A stretch of DNA of 64,000 nt from Thermoactinospora rubra (GTDB lineage: Bacteria > Actinomycetota > Actinomycetes > Streptosporangiales > Streptosporangiaceae): positions 1-64,000 of the forward strand of contig NZ_MSZZ01000058.1 of the NCBI RefSeq assembly GCF_002093975.1. Direction: 5' to 3'. Shown here in pieces: positions 1-8,343 of this stretch. The notes beneath the pieces are model-generated. The model was not told the origin of the DNA, made no database searches, and saw nothing but the letters and a program-made list of their open reading frames with translations. The position numbers and the translations under genes are program-made. Numbering within the stretch: position 1 is the stretch's first letter; the number at the start of each line of letters is the position of its first letter.

Positions 1-186
1 AACTTGACACAAACGTCCAGAACTTCACGACCAAAGATCGCTAGGCAAGGGCTGGCCTCATTCGAGGGATTGCCGGATTTCCGCGGCCAGGGTCACGTCG
101 GAGCTACCCGGAGGCGGCCAGTTCGCCGCCTCGCGCCCCAAATGATGAACACGGCCGGAAATGTTCAGGTGTGCCAGACTTCCGGT

Positions 187-1230
187 ATGAAATCAGCGGG
201 CTGCGCACTGGCCGTGCTGGTGGCGGTCGCCGGTTGCGCGTCCGGTCCGCGTGCGATTCCGGCCGATCGAGCTTCCACGCCGTCGTCCGGCCCCGCCACC
301 GCCGGCGAGTCGTCGTCCGGCCCCGTCACCAGCGAGGGGCCGGCGTCCGTGGTCTCCCCGCGTCCAGCCGGTACGGCGGCGCTCCAGCCGTCGCCGGCCC
401 ACCCGGCGGGTTGCGCGCTGCCGCCGGAAGGCGCCGACGACCTGCGGGCTTCCGACGCCGCGACCGAGTGGCGGACGGTTTGGGTGGACCGTAACCGCGG
501 AGCCATGAACCTGCTCGCCGTGGCGGCCGACGGCACAGTATGGGCGACCTTCTCCGTCGAGGCCGAGCGCGAGGGCGCGCTGGTGACCGGCGACGACGGG
601 GTGCGCCGCTGGGACGGCACCGGATGGCAGGCGTTCGAGGTTCCTCTCCTCCGCCGGCGCGGCGCGCAGTCGAACGTGGCGCTCGCCGCCGCCTCGGCGC
701 GCCAGGCTTGGGTGTTCGGCACCGTCAACGGCAGGACGAGGGCGGACACGGTCGGCTTCGTCAGTGCCTACGAGGGCGGCCGGTGGCGTTCGCAGGCGCT
801 GGCGAAGCCGGCGGCTGATGCGATCGGGTGGGCCTACACGGCCGCGCGCTCTGGCGCAGGGGACCGGGTGTGGGCGGTGAACGGGCGGGTGGCGCTGCAC
901 TGGAACGGCGGGTCGTGGACGTGCCACTGGGGCCCGCTGGGATCGAGCTTGGAGAGCCCCGCCCGGAGGATCACCGCGTTCGGCCAGGCGGAGCCCGACG
1001 GCAGGGGCGGCCTGTGGGTGCTCGGCCGTGGCGACCTGCTCTGGCATCTGTCCGGCGGGCACTGGACCCGCCACCGCGTGCCCGCGCCGGCCGGGTACGA
1101 GGCACATGTCACCTCGCTGGCCCGGCGGCCCGGCACGAGCCAGGTTTACGCGGTGGGCTCGGTGATCTCGAGGAAGGGGAACGGCTTCGACGTCTCCCGC
1201 GCCGCCCTGTGGCGTTTCCCGGCGAGCTGA
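187..1230 (+). CDS. putative lipoprotein with propeller-like WxxW repeats
   Basis: A protein of 347 residues with unknown function. I place the start at the ATG at 187 because it opens a lipoprotein signal, MKSAGCALAVLVAVAGC, with lipobox VAGC. The longer in-frame reading upstream has no signal. After a Ser/Pro/Thr-rich spacer (about residues 20-85) the mature part has repeated Trp- and Gly-rich blades such as VWATFS, RRWDGTGWQAF, ALHWNGGSWTCHW and LLWHLSGGHWTRH. This spacing is typical of beta-propellers, so an extracytoplasmic, lipid-anchored propeller is inferred. A TTGACA hexamer at 4-9 has no clear partner -10. No operon partner is seen. Confidence 0.75.
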   Translation: MKSAGCALAVLVAVAGCASGPRAIPADRASTPSSGPATAGESSSGPVTSEGPASVVSPRPAGTAALQPSPAHPAGCALPPEGADDLRASDAATEWRTVWVDRNRGAMNLLAVAADGTVWATFSVEAEREGALVTGDDGVRRWDGTGWQAFEVPLLRRRGAQSNVALAAASARQAWVFGTVNGRTRADTVGFVSAYEGGRWRSQALAKPAADAIGWAYTAARSGAGDRVWAVNGRVALHWNGGSWTCHWGPLGSSLESPARRITAFGQAEPDGRGGLWVLGRGDLLWHLSGGHWTRHRVPAPAGYEAHVTSLARRPGTSQVYAVGSVISRKGNGFDVSRAALWRFPAS

Positions 1231-1302
1231 CCAGGATGGCACCAGGGTTCCCAGACGCGAGGCTGATGGGACGCCATGAGGAGTCGGCTTGGGAGGCGCG
1301 AC

Positions 1303-1473
1303 ATGCGCCAGACTCGCGTCTACAAGGAACACCGCGTGAAAGGCCGGCGTGATCGAGATGCGCTCGTGGGCATGCTGCCGCTCGATCCCCGCGACCCCGA
1401 GATCGTGAGGGCCAAGCGGTCACGGTGGGAGCCGATCGGGCGTGAGCATCATGACCTGGGACGAACGGCATGA
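1303..1473 (+). CDS. small hypothetical protein with LDPRDPEIVRAK core
   Basis: A 56-residue basic ORF starting at ATG 1303 (an in-frame ATG at 1276 is also possible). It contains ALVGMLPLDPRDPEIVRAK, which from memory resembles the core of short uncharacterised actinobacterial proteins. It overlaps the start of the decayed decarboxylase gene that follows. The protein-like composition and recognisable core favour a real gene, but there is no strong ribosome binding site and no functional clue. Confidence 0.4.
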   Translation: MRQTRVYKEHRVKGRRDRDALVGMLPLDPRDPEIVRAKRSRWEPIGREHHDLGRTA

Positions 1474-1708
1474 GCACGAACTCGCGGTCATGCGGGAGGC
1501 GGACGGCGAAGCCCCTGCAGAAGGGCGTCGGCTTTCTGGCCGACATCCCTCCCGGCCTTCGCGAGCGGCTCGTCGCCGCGGTGTCGGTGACGTCTACGGA
1601 CCGCCCGCCCTTCTCCCTCGTGACCGTCAGCTGGTCACCCTTGGCATTCTCAGCGCGTTGAGCGGTCGTGAACCACAGCTGGAGGTCCACGTGGTCCTTG
1701 AGATCACG
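1451..1708 (+). pseudogene. carboxymuconolactone decarboxylase (CMD) family, frameshifted and truncated
   Basis: Pieces of an AhpD/CMD-family protein read in order but in two frames. In the frame of 1451 the start reads MTWDERHEHELAVMREADGE. The next segment, FLADIPPGLRERLVAAV (about 1521-1583), is in another frame. The first frame then resumes with GDVYGPPALLPRDRQLVTL and SALSGREPQLEVHV (1580-1708). Established family members have this order: a LADI-P-L segment, GD(I/V)Y-RPGL, then RQLVT-AALTALG--PQLEVH. The reading stops being CMD-like near 1708, where the converging stress-protein gene ends, so the C-terminal half is missing. At least two compensating frameshifts plus truncation mark it as a pseudogene. 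Confidence 0.65.
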
Positions 1709-2189
1709 TCGGAGCGGGCGGTTCTCCTCTGGGCGGGCGCACAACCAGGACTTCGCATTCCGCGTGGCGCACCACTTCGGTGGCGACGTCGCCGAGGAGC
1801 CGGTCGGCGATGCCGGTGTCGCGGAGGGCGCCGACGACGATGAGATCGCTGGCACGCTCGTCGGCCGTGGCGAGCAGCGCGGTCGCCGGCTCGCCGTCCA
1901 CCAGGAGCGCTGCTGAGATCGTCGCTCCTTGCTCCCGGGCGATGGCGACGGCCTCTGCGAGCGCGGCGCTCGCGGTAGAGCGTCCGGGGACCCGGCCGGG
2001 CGGCGGCTCGGCCACGGTGGCGCGGGCGCGTGCCTCCTGGCGAGGTGACAGCTCCGAGTAGGCGCAGACGATGACCAGGTCGGCGTCGTTGTGGGCGGCG
2101 AGCCGTGCCGCTCGGGAGACGGTCGGGTCGGCCAGCGGCGAGCCGTCGGTGCCCACGACGATCGTGCGGTAGTCGCCCATGGTTCCCAT
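1704..2189 (-). CDS. universal stress protein (UspA family)
   Basis: A single USP domain of 161 residues. It starts MGTMGDYRTIVVGTDGS, with the first beta strand and Asp of the nucleotide pocket, and ends in the strand EVLVVRP. The usual G-2X-G-9X-G(S/T) ATP loop is degenerate: it reads VGALRDTGIADRLLGDVA, with Asp after the last Gly where ATP-binding members have Ser or Thr. It may therefore belong to the non-ATP-binding class. The start lies 12 bases after the stop of the MFS gene, with GAGGGAG as ribosome binding site, so it is the last gene of a three-gene operon with the MFS and SRPBCC genes. Confidence 0.9.
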   Translation of the reverse strand: MGTMGDYRTIVVGTDGSPLADPTVSRAARLAAHNDADLVIVCAYSELSPRQEARARATVAEPPPGRVPGRSTASAALAEAVAIAREQGATISAALLVDGEPATALLATADERASDLIVVGALRDTGIADRLLGDVATEVVRHAECEVLVVRPPRGEPPAPT

Positions 2190-2201
2190 CGATCCACTCC
2201 C

Positions 2202-3578
2202 TCAGTGCGTGCCCGCGGGCATCTGGAGGAGGTCGTCGACGTCGCGGACGATGGGCGGTTCCTTGATCCACGTCATCGTGACGGCTGCGGCGGCGAGGAG
2301 GACGCCGGAGAACATGATCGCGTTGGTCGGGTCGCCGCCGAGGATGTTCTCGAAGACCCGGCCGAAGGTCACGGTCTGGATCAGCATGGGCACGACGATC
2401 ATCATGTTGATGATCCCCATGTAGACGCCGTAGCGCGTGGACGGGATCATGCGCACGGCCATGATGTACGGCACGCCCATGATCGAGGCCCAGGCGATGC
2501 CGAGACCAATGATCGGGATGAACAGCAGATACTGGTTGGTGAGGTTGGCGAAGATCAGCAACCCGACCGCGGCGCACAGGAGGCAGAAGATGTGCACCCA
2601 CTTGGCGCCGCGCCGACGAGCCAGGGCGACGAGGGGGAACGCGACGCAGAAGGTGACGATGTTGTACCAGCCGTTGACGAGACCGGTCCATGAGACGGCA
2701 TTGGCGTACCTGGGGTCGTCGGCGGTCACGCCGTAGACGGATTCGGCGATGGAAAGCGAGACGAACTGCCAGTAACAGACCATGGCGTACCACTGGAAGA
2801 GGTACACCAGCGCGAGCTTGCGGAGCTCGCCGGGCATCTCGACGATCGCGTCCCAGATCTCTCGGACCGCGGCGCCGAGGCCGCCCTTCTTGGCCCGGAT
2901 CGCCGCCAGCTCCTCGTCGCTCGGCGGGAGTTCCGGGGTGGTGAGGACCGACACCAGAACCGTGGCGATGGAGCACACCGAACCGAGGATGAACGAGCCA
3001 ACCACCCAGTAGGGGATGCCGGCCGACGTCGCTCCGCTGATGAGGGTCTGGAAGACGAACAGCGAGATGTTGGCGAGAGTGATCCCGAACCCGGTGAAGA
3101 AGCTCTGCGCGAGAAAGCCCTTGGCCAGCTGCGACGGCGGCAGCCTGTCGGCGATGAACGCCCGGTACGGCTCCATGGCCGTGTTGTTGCTGGCGTCGAG
3201 GATCCAGAGCAGCAGCACAGCCGTCCAGAGGGCGGCGACGAACGGGAACAGGAACAGGCAGACGCTGCAGCCGATCGCTCCGATGATGAAGTACGGCTTG
3301 CGCCGGCCCCACCGCGGGCTCCAGGTGCGGTCCGATAGCGCTCCGATGAGCGGCTGGATGAGCAGTCCTGTGACGGGTCCGGCCAGGTTGAGCAGCGGCA
3401 GCTCCTCGGGAGAGGCCCCGAGGAAGTTGTAGATCGGGTTCACCGCGGTCTGCTGCATGCCGAAGCTGTACTGGATGCCGAAGAACCCCAGGTTCATCAG
3501 CAGGATCTGCCGCATGTTCATCAGCGGCTTCTGCCGCACGATGGTGATGTGCGCGGTGGGGGCGTGCGTCGTCGTCAT
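2202..3578 (-). CDS. MFS transporter, sugar (SUT/SLC45/GPH-like) type
   Basis: A 458-residue polytopic membrane protein with about 12 predicted helices. The loop after helix 2 reads GALSDRTWSPRWGRRKPYF, matching the D-(R/K)xxxxxGRR(R/K)P(Y/F) signature of glycoside/sucrose/maltose-type MFS carriers. Helix 1 contains NLGFFGIQYSFGMQ, also typical of that clade. A proton-coupled disaccharide or glycoside carrier in the cytoplasmic membrane is inferred; the substrate is unknown. Its ATG overlaps the stop of the upstream SRPBCC gene by four bases, so the two are translationally coupled. Confidence 0.88.
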   Translation of the reverse strand: MTTTHAPTAHITIVRQKPLMNMRQILLMNLGFFGIQYSFGMQQTAVNPIYNFLGASPEELPLLNLAGPVTGLLIQPLIGALSDRTWSPRWGRRKPYFIIGAIGCSVCLFLFPFVAALWTAVLLLWILDASNNTAMEPYRAFIADRLPPSQLAKGFLAQSFFTGFGITLANISLFVFQTLISGATSAGIPYWVVGSFILGSVCSIATVLVSVLTTPELPPSDEELAAIRAKKGGLGAAVREIWDAIVEMPGELRKLALVYLFQWYAMVCYWQFVSLSIAESVYGVTADDPRYANAVSWTGLVNGWYNIVTFCVAFPLVALARRRGAKWVHIFCLLCAAVGLLIFANLTNQYLLFIPIIGLGIAWASIMGVPYIMAVRMIPSTRYGVYMGIINMMIVVPMLIQTVTFGRVFENILGGDPTNAIMFSGVLLAAAAVTMTWIKEPPIVRDVDDLLQMPAGTH

Positions 3579-4054
3579 CGGGACTCCTCCCGAACCCGGC
3601 GCCGGGCCAGGTACTCCTCCAGGCGGTCCAGCTCAAGCTCCCAGCCCTTGCTGTGGTAGCCGGCCACCTCCGGCTCGAAGGGACCCTGGACGACGCGCAC
3701 CAGGGTGTGATCGCGTCCGGTCTTGGTGAACTCCACCCGCAACTCCAGCGGAACGTCGGGGTCGATGCCCGGATCGCCGGTGATCCGCTGACGGGCGACG
3801 AAGACGTCCGGTTCGAAGTACTCGATGAACACCGCGTCGGTCGTCACCCTGGTGGTGGGATCGTTGTCGCGGACTTTGACGTGGTGGTGGCGTCCACCCA
3901 CCCGCAGGTCGGACGTGACCGTGTCCGGCTCCACGTGCCAACCGGGGCTCCCTCGCCACCGCGCCATCTCCTCCGGAGCCGTCCAGGCCCGGAATACCTC
4001 TGGCCGCGGGTAGTCGTACTGCCGCTCGACCACAACCATCACGTTGGCGGCCAT
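3575..4054 (-). CDS. SRPBCC/AHSA1-domain protein
   Basis: A 159-residue protein of the START/Bet v1-like superfamily, AHSA1 subfamily. It shows the expected order: EVFRAWTAPEEMARWRGSPG near the N-terminus, GGRHHHVK in the middle, VFIEYFEPDVFVARQRITG, then a C-terminal amphipathic helix ending GWELELDRLEEYLARR. These form a hydrophobic ligand-binding cavity; the ligand is unknown. It is the first gene of the minus-strand operon SRPBCC - MFS - USP and overlaps the next gene by four bases. Confidence 0.9.
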   Translation of the reverse strand: MAANVMVVVERQYDYPRPEVFRAWTAPEEMARWRGSPGWHVEPDTVTSDLRVGGRHHHVKVRDNDPTTRVTTDAVFIEYFEPDVFVARQRITGDPGIDPDVPLELRVEFTKTGRDHTLVRVVQGPFEPEVAGYHSKGWELELDRLEEYLARRRVREESR

Positions 4055-4274
4055 GGGGCCCTCCAGCCCGACGGTGGCCAGCCACCTGGCGGGTCGGCCC
4101 GGCCTCCGCCCCTCTTACGCAGAATCCTCCCGCTCGCCAAATCTGTCCAGTGCGTAAATGCCGAGGTCAGGGCGTTTGTGCGGGCCGGATGCGGCGGGCG
4201 GCCGTCGCCGCCGACGTGTCCCGGCGACTGGAATCCCTTGCTCGGCTCACCTCCGGTGGGGCGTAGCCGAAGCC

Positions 4275-4622
4275 TCACGCAGACGAAGCCGGAGGGCAGC
4301 GCAGCCGCGCAATACCGCACTTGCGGTGCTTGGCATCCTTCACCCACGCGGGGAGGCGACCGGCCAGGCTGGTGTTGCGGTTCGGCTCGCGTTCACGAAT
4401 GGACGCGCGAACATAGCCTTCGAGAAAATCCGGGTGGTCCGCATCGTAAGCCCAAAGGACGTGTCCCAGGCACAGGGTTTGCAGCCACAGTTCCAAACCG
4501 CCGAAGGCAGACACTCCGGAACGTCCTTCTGGCCGCCAGCGCAGAGGGGGATAAGTCACCGCCCGGCAGCCGGGGCATTTCACCGGCGATCCGATCCCGT
4601 GTCGCCACAGCGCAGCCGGCAC
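4275..4622 (-). pseudogene. zinc-ribbon protein remnant (HLDFLE..SLASRLP family)
   Basis: A 115-codon reading with real-protein character: VKCPGCRAVTYPPLRW, LELWLQTLCLGHVLWAY, DADHPDFLEGYVRASI, NTSLAGRLPAWVKDAKHRK and IARLRC. From memory it matches short actinobacterial zinc-ribbon proteins in which CPxC pairs with a CC-G-(H/Q)VLWAY knuckle and SLASRLP-W-K-AK(N/H)R precedes a C-terminal RLR. Here the second pair is CL instead of CC and the C-terminal helix appears shortened, so a decayed copy is likely. No ribosome binding site is apparent. A functional divergent variant remains possible. Confidence 0.45.
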
Positions 4623-4695
4623 ATCGGGGGCAGCGGACGAGAGCCTGGCTCGGGTTCAAGAATTGAGCGGGATGGCCGCGATCGGAGAACCGCCA

Positions 4696-4709
4696 TGGGA
4701 GCGCTCGCA
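4696..4709. promoter_or_regulatory. CebR-like operator candidate
   Basis: TGGGAGCGCTCGCA differs at one position from TGGGAGCGCTCCCA, the known site of the LacI-family cellulose-utilisation repressor CebR in Streptomyces and Thermobifida. It lies about 107 bases upstream of the SARP start, and a cellulase gene follows the SARP. A single near-match in GC-rich DNA can be chance. Confidence 0.35.
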
Positions 4710-4749
4710 TCGAAAGAAGGTCGCATGGCGGTCAGGCGAATCGCCATCG

Positions 4750-4770
4750 CGTTTTCCGTCACGGAAAACG
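4750..4770. promoter_or_regulatory. perfect inverted repeat upstream of the SARP promoter
   Basis: Nine-base arms CGTTTTCCG and CGGAAAACG flank a 3-base centre TCA. The AT-rich arms stand out from the surrounding GC-rich DNA. The repeat ends about 10 bases before the expected -35 position, where a dimeric activator or repressor would bind. It has no T tract and precedes the promoter, so a terminator is less likely. Confidence 0.6.
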
Positions 4771-4780
4771 ATTCAGGCAT

Positions 4781-4808
4781 CTGTCGGCCACGGGCGCGGT
4801 CCTATAGT
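4781..4808 (+). promoter_or_regulatory. probable promoter of the SARP gene (leaderless)
   Basis: TATAGT at 4803-4808 fits the actinobacterial -10 pattern TANNNT, with a weak CTGTCG at 4781-4786 as the -35. Only seven bases separate the -10 from the ATG at 4816. Transcription would start at or beside the start codon, and there is no Shine-Dalgarno sequence. Confidence 0.6.
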
Positions 4809-4815
4809 GGCCGAC

Positions 4816-7800
4816 ATGGGATCCGGCCAGGTGGAGTTAAAGGTCCTGGGACCGCTTGAAGTCATGGTGGATGGCCGGTCCGTGAGGGTGACCGGGCGGC
4901 GCGCGCCGGCGGTGCTGGCCATGCTCGCGCTCGATCACGGTCGGCTGCTGACCGTCGATCGCCTCGCGGCCGTCTGGGGTGAGGACCCGCCCGCGTCCGT
5001 GCGCAACCAGGTGATGATCGCTGTGGCGTCGTTGCGCCGGGCCTTGCAGGCGGCGGGGGCGGACCCGCAGATCATCGAGACGATCGGGTCCGCGTACCGG
5101 CTCAGCGGCGGGACGGTGGACGCCCAGGTCTTCGCCGAGCTGGTCGGCACTGCCCGGCGCGCGGCCGGCGAGGGACGCAAGGACGAGGCCGGGGCCGCCT
5201 TCGGCCGGGCGCTCGCGCTGTGGCGGGGTCCCATGCTGGACGGCGTGGACATGGGCGCCGCCGGCGGCGTGGTGGGCAGGTGGGAGGAACTGCGCCTGGC
5301 CGCCGCGGAGGAGCGGGCCGAGCTTGAGCTCGAGCTGGGACGGCACCGCGAGGCGATCGGCGAGCTGCGGGCGCTGCTGGCCGAGCACCCGCTGCGCGAA
5401 CGGCTGAGGGGCCTGCTCATGCTGGCGCTCTACCGGTCGGGGAGGAGGGCCGACGCGCTGGAGGTGTACCGCGAAGGCCGTCTCCTGCTCGCCGAGGAGC
5501 TCGGCCTGGATCCTGGGCCGGAGCTGCGCGGGCTGGAGGCCGCGATCCTGGCGGACGCCCCGGAACTGCGCAGGGTGGAGGCCCCGCTGCCGGGCGACGA
5601 GCCCGAGCGGGCCGCGGGCCGTACCGCCGCACCTGGCGGCGCGCGGGGAACGGCCGACACCGGCTCTCACGGCACCGACTCTCACGGCACCGGTCCTCAC
5701 AGTGGCGATTCTCACGGCGCCGGGGCGCAGGTCCGCGAGGCGGAGCCGAGCGGCCCCCAAGGCAGCCGCCGGACCGCCTCACCCACCGCCCGCCACGCCC
5801 GGCGTCCCGCGCAGGACCTCCACGTGCCCGCGGAGCTGCCCGCCGACATGTCCGGCTTCGTCGGACGCGACGACGACCTCGCGACGCTCAAGAGGCACCT
5901 GTCGCCCGACGCCGCCACCACGGTGGTCGTCGTGACGATCGTCGGCGGCGCCGGAATCGGCAAGACGGCGCTGGCGGTGCGCTTCGGCCACCTCGTCGCC
6001 GACGAGTTCCCCGACGGCCAGCTGTACGTGAACCTGCGCGGCTTCTCCCCCGGCCCGGCCATGACGCCCCGCGAGGCGCTCACCCGGCTGCTCGGCTCGC
6101 TCGGCGTCGCCGAGGAGCGCGTCCCCGACGACGAGGAGGCCGCCGCCGCCCTGTACAGGTCGCGCCTGGCGGGCAGGCGGGTGTTCGTGCTCCTGGACAA
6201 CGCCCTGTCGGCGGAGCAGGTGCGCCCGCTGCTTCCGGCCGCGCCGGGCTGCGTGGTCGTGGTCACCAGCCGCGACCGGCTCGTCGGCCTGTCGGCCAGC
6301 CACGGCGCCCGGCGGCTGGCGCTGGACGTGCTGCCGCCGAGCGAGGCGTTGATGCTGGTCGAGGCGGTGGCCGGGCCCGAGGTCGTGAGGCCGGAGCCGC
6401 AGGCCGCGGCGGAGCTGGTCCGCCTGTGCGGGGGCCTGCCGCTGGCCCTGCGCATCGCCGCCGCGACGCTGAGCGCCTACCCGTCCTGGGGCCTGCCCGA
6501 CTACGTGAAGGCGCTGGGCGCCGACCGCCTCGACCTGCTGAGCATCGACGGCGACCTGGCGGTGAGCACGGCGTTCGGCCTGTCCTACGCCCGCCTGCCG
6601 GAGGCCGCCAGGCGGCTGTTCCGCCTGCTCGGGCTCGTCCCCGGCGCCGACGTCGGCGCCGACGCGGCGGCGGCCCTGGCCGGGACCGGCCTGGAGGAGA
6701 CCGTCGAGCTGCTGGACCGGCTCGCCGCCGCGCACCTGGTCGAAGAGCACCGGCACCGCCGCTACACCTTTCACGACCTGCTGCGCGAGCACGCCCGACG
6801 GGTGGCGCGGCAGGAGGAGCCGGAGGAGGAGCGGCGGGCCGCCCTGACCCGCCTGCTGGACCACTACGGCTACCTGGCCGAGCGGGGGCACGACCTGGTC
6901 AACCCCAACCGCCGGCGATTTCGGCCCCCGCTCCCGCGGCCCAGCGACGACGTCCCCGACCACGCCGACCGGTCGGCCGCCGTCGCCTGGCTGACCGAGG
7001 AGGGCTCCAACGTCATCGCCGCCCTGCGGCCCGCCGCCGACATGCGTGCCGACGAGCACGTGTGGCGCATCGGGCTCAACCTGACGCCCTATCTCATGAT
7101 CCGCGGACGGTACGTCGACGCCGCCTTCGTCAACGAAATGGCCGTAACCGCCGCCCGGCGGGCCGGCGTGGTGGAGGCCGAGTCGATGGCCGAGTTCAAC
7201 CTGGCCGTCTGCGGGCAGGCCACCGGCCGGCACGAGGCCGCCCTGGACCACGTACGGCAGGCGCTGCGGCTGGCCGCCTCGGTGGGGGACGAGGCCGGCC
7301 AGGCCCAGTGCCACGGCCTGGCCGGGCTGCTCCACCACAGCCTGGGCGACTACCCCGACTCCATCCGCTGCCAGCGCCTGGCCCTGGCCGCCCACGCCGG
7401 GACGGGCAACCGGCTCAAGCAGGGCCTGGCCCGCATGGACCTGTCCAGGACCCTGCTGGTGCTGGGGGAGCACGACCAGGCCGAGGAGGAGCTGCGGGCC
7501 GCCCTGGCGCTGTTTCGCGAGGTCGGCTTCCAGCTGGGCGAAGGGGCGGCGCTCCACGTCCAGGGCTGCGTCCTGGCGGCGAGCGGACGGCACGCGGAGG
7601 CGCTGGCCGTCCTGCACGAGAGCCTGCGGGTGCTGGAGGAGGTCGGCGATCCGGCGATGACGGCGACCGTCCGGTGCGCCATCGGGGACGTGCTGCGGCG
7701 CGAGCGGCGCTTCGCCGAGGCGTACGAGGAGCTTGACCGGGGCCTGGAGGCCTTCGCCGGCCTGCCGGCTCCCGGGCCGACCAGCGAGGCGCGCAACATG

Positions 7801-8028
7801 CTGGGGGCGCTGCATCGGGACGCGGGCCGGCCGGAGGCCGCGCTGGAGGCGCACGGCGAGGCGTTGCGGCTGGCCGAGGGGATCAAGCTGCGGCTGGAGC
7901 AGGCCCGGGCCCATCACGGCCTCGCCGAGGCGTACGCCGCGCTCGGGCGGCACGACCAGGCCGAGACGCATCGGCGGCACGCCGCCGACCTCGGCGCTCG
8001 GCTGGGCGTCCGAGCCGACGGCTGGTAG
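4816..8028 (+). CDS. AfsR/SARP-family regulator: OmpR-type DNA-binding, BTAD, NB-ARC, TPR
   Basis: A 1070-residue cytoplasmic regulator of the long SARP class. Residues 1-95 form the winged-helix domain (VELKVLGPLEVMVDG, VTGRRAPAVLAMLAL, VRNQVMIAVASLRRAL). Residues about 100-250 are the bacterial transcriptional activation domain, ending ALEVYREGRLLLAEELGLDPGPELR. A His/Gly/Ser-rich linker with repeated SHGT units follows. NB-ARC has Walker A GGAGIGKT at 377-384 and VFVLLDNA as Walker B; about 700-1070 are TPR helices. I chose the ATG at 4816 because the winged-helix domain starts there and the -10 is close upstream. Codon 8 is the rare TTA. Target genes are unknown; no antibiotic cluster is in view. 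Confidence 0.93.
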   Translation: MGSGQVELKVLGPLEVMVDGRSVRVTGRRAPAVLAMLALDHGRLLTVDRLAAVWGEDPPASVRNQVMIAVASLRRALQAAGADPQIIETIGSAYRLSGGTVDAQVFAELVGTARRAAGEGRKDEAGAAFGRALALWRGPMLDGVDMGAAGGVVGRWEELRLAAAEERAELELELGRHREAIGELRALLAEHPLRERLRGLLMLALYRSGRRADALEVYREGRLLLAEELGLDPGPELRGLEAAILADAPELRRVEAPLPGDEPERAAGRTAAPGGARGTADTGSHGTDSHGTGPHSGDSHGAGAQVREAEPSGPQGSRRTASPTARHARRPAQDLHVPAELPADMSGFVGRDDDLATLKRHLSPDAATTVVVVTIVGGAGIGKTALAVRFGHLVADEFPDGQLYVNLRGFSPGPAMTPREALTRLLGSLGVAEERVPDDEEAAAALYRSRLAGRRVFVLLDNALSAEQVRPLLPAAPGCVVVVTSRDRLVGLSASHGARRLALDVLPPSEALMLVEAVAGPEVVRPEPQAAAELVRLCGGLPLALRIAAATLSAYPSWGLPDYVKALGADRLDLLSIDGDLAVSTAFGLSYARLPEAARRLFRLLGLVPGADVGADAAAALAGTGLEETVELLDRLAAAHLVEEHRHRRYTFHDLLREHARRVARQEEPEEERRAALTRLLDHYGYLAERGHDLVNPNRRRFRPPLPRPSDDVPDHADRSAAVAWLTEEGSNVIAALRPAADMRADEHVWRIGLNLTPYLMIRGRYVDAAFVNEMAVTAARRAGVVEAESMAEFNLAVCGQATGRHEAALDHVRQALRLAASVGDEAGQAQCHGLAGLLHHSLGDYPDSIRCQRLALAAHAGTGNRLKQGLARMDLSRTLLVLGEHDQAEEELRAALALFREVGFQLGEGAALHVQGCVLAASGRHAEALAVLHESLRVLEEVGDPAMTATVRCAIGDVLRRERRFAEAYEELDRGLEAFAGLPAPGPTSEARNMLGALHRDAGRPEAALEAHGEALRLAEGIKLRLEQARAHHGLAEAYAALGRHDQAETHRRHAADLGARLGVRADGW
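5650..5726 (+). repeat. His-Gly-Ser/Thr linker repeat inside the SARP gene
   Basis: Degenerate 15-base units around TCTCACGGCACC encode a SHGT-type linker between the activation and NB-ARC domains. It is coding low complexity, not an independent element. Confidence 0.7.
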
Positions 8029-8045
8029 AGCCGCCCCGCCGGTGA

Positions 8046-8098
8046 GGTGACCACCACGGTGCCGAGGCGAGGGGAAAGGAAGCACCGTGGTGATCACC
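8046..8098 (+). terminator. hairpin terminator after the SARP gene
   Basis: Arms GGTGACCACCACGGTGC (8046-8062) and GCACCGTGGTGATCACC (8082-8098) match at 16 of 17 positions around a 19-base loop. The hairpin starts 18 bases after the SARP stop. There is no T tract, as is common for actinomycete terminators. Confidence 0.75.
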
Positions 8099-8343
8099 GC
8101 CCCCGTGCGTGGTGGCGGGCAACCCCCGTCGGTCGCGCCCTCGTCGCCGCTCCCGTTGCACCAGGTATATCCGCCGCCGCTATGAGTTGGCTTTGAGCCC
8201 GCTATGCGGGCAGGCGGGTGAAAGTTTCAGCGCCTCCCATCGCCTCCTCCAGGTCAGCGCCGTGCGGGCGCGCCGCGTCGTTGACGCTCCGAAGAGCCCC
8301 ACCAGACCATGACACGGCGTTTCCCCCCGTCGAAAGGCGTCCG

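Larger units (their letters stand above)
4055..4815. other. long intergenic region with one gene remnant and regulatory sites
   Basis: About 760 bases between the SRPBCC gene and the SARP gene, lower in coding quality than its neighbours. It holds a zinc-ribbon gene remnant on the minus strand (4275-4622), a CebR-like 14-mer (4696-4709), a perfect inverted repeat (4750-4770) and the SARP promoter (4803-4808). In the first 200 bases I see only short GC-rich inverted repeats and no convincing gene. Confidence 0.6.

Noticed and set aside
1627..3636. Open minus-strand reading of 669 codons
   Set aside because: Shifted-frame shadow of the MFS and stress-protein genes, which have clear family motifs in the correct frame.
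4055..4274. Possible insertion-sequence end in the intergenic region
   Set aside because: No terminal inverted repeats, target duplication or transposase remnant could be recognised.
4816..8028. SARP gene as evidence for an antibiotic biosynthetic cluster
   Set aside because: No polyketide, nonribosomal peptide or other core biosynthetic gene is in the window; only the polysaccharide locus follows.
5779..8097. Open minus-strand reading of 772 codons
   Set aside because: A shadow of the SARP gene in very GC-rich DNA; no recognisable domain.
8220..8240. CebR-like site upstream of the cellulase (TTTCAGCGCCTCCCA)
   Set aside because: It needs an insertion and several mismatches to fit the consensus.
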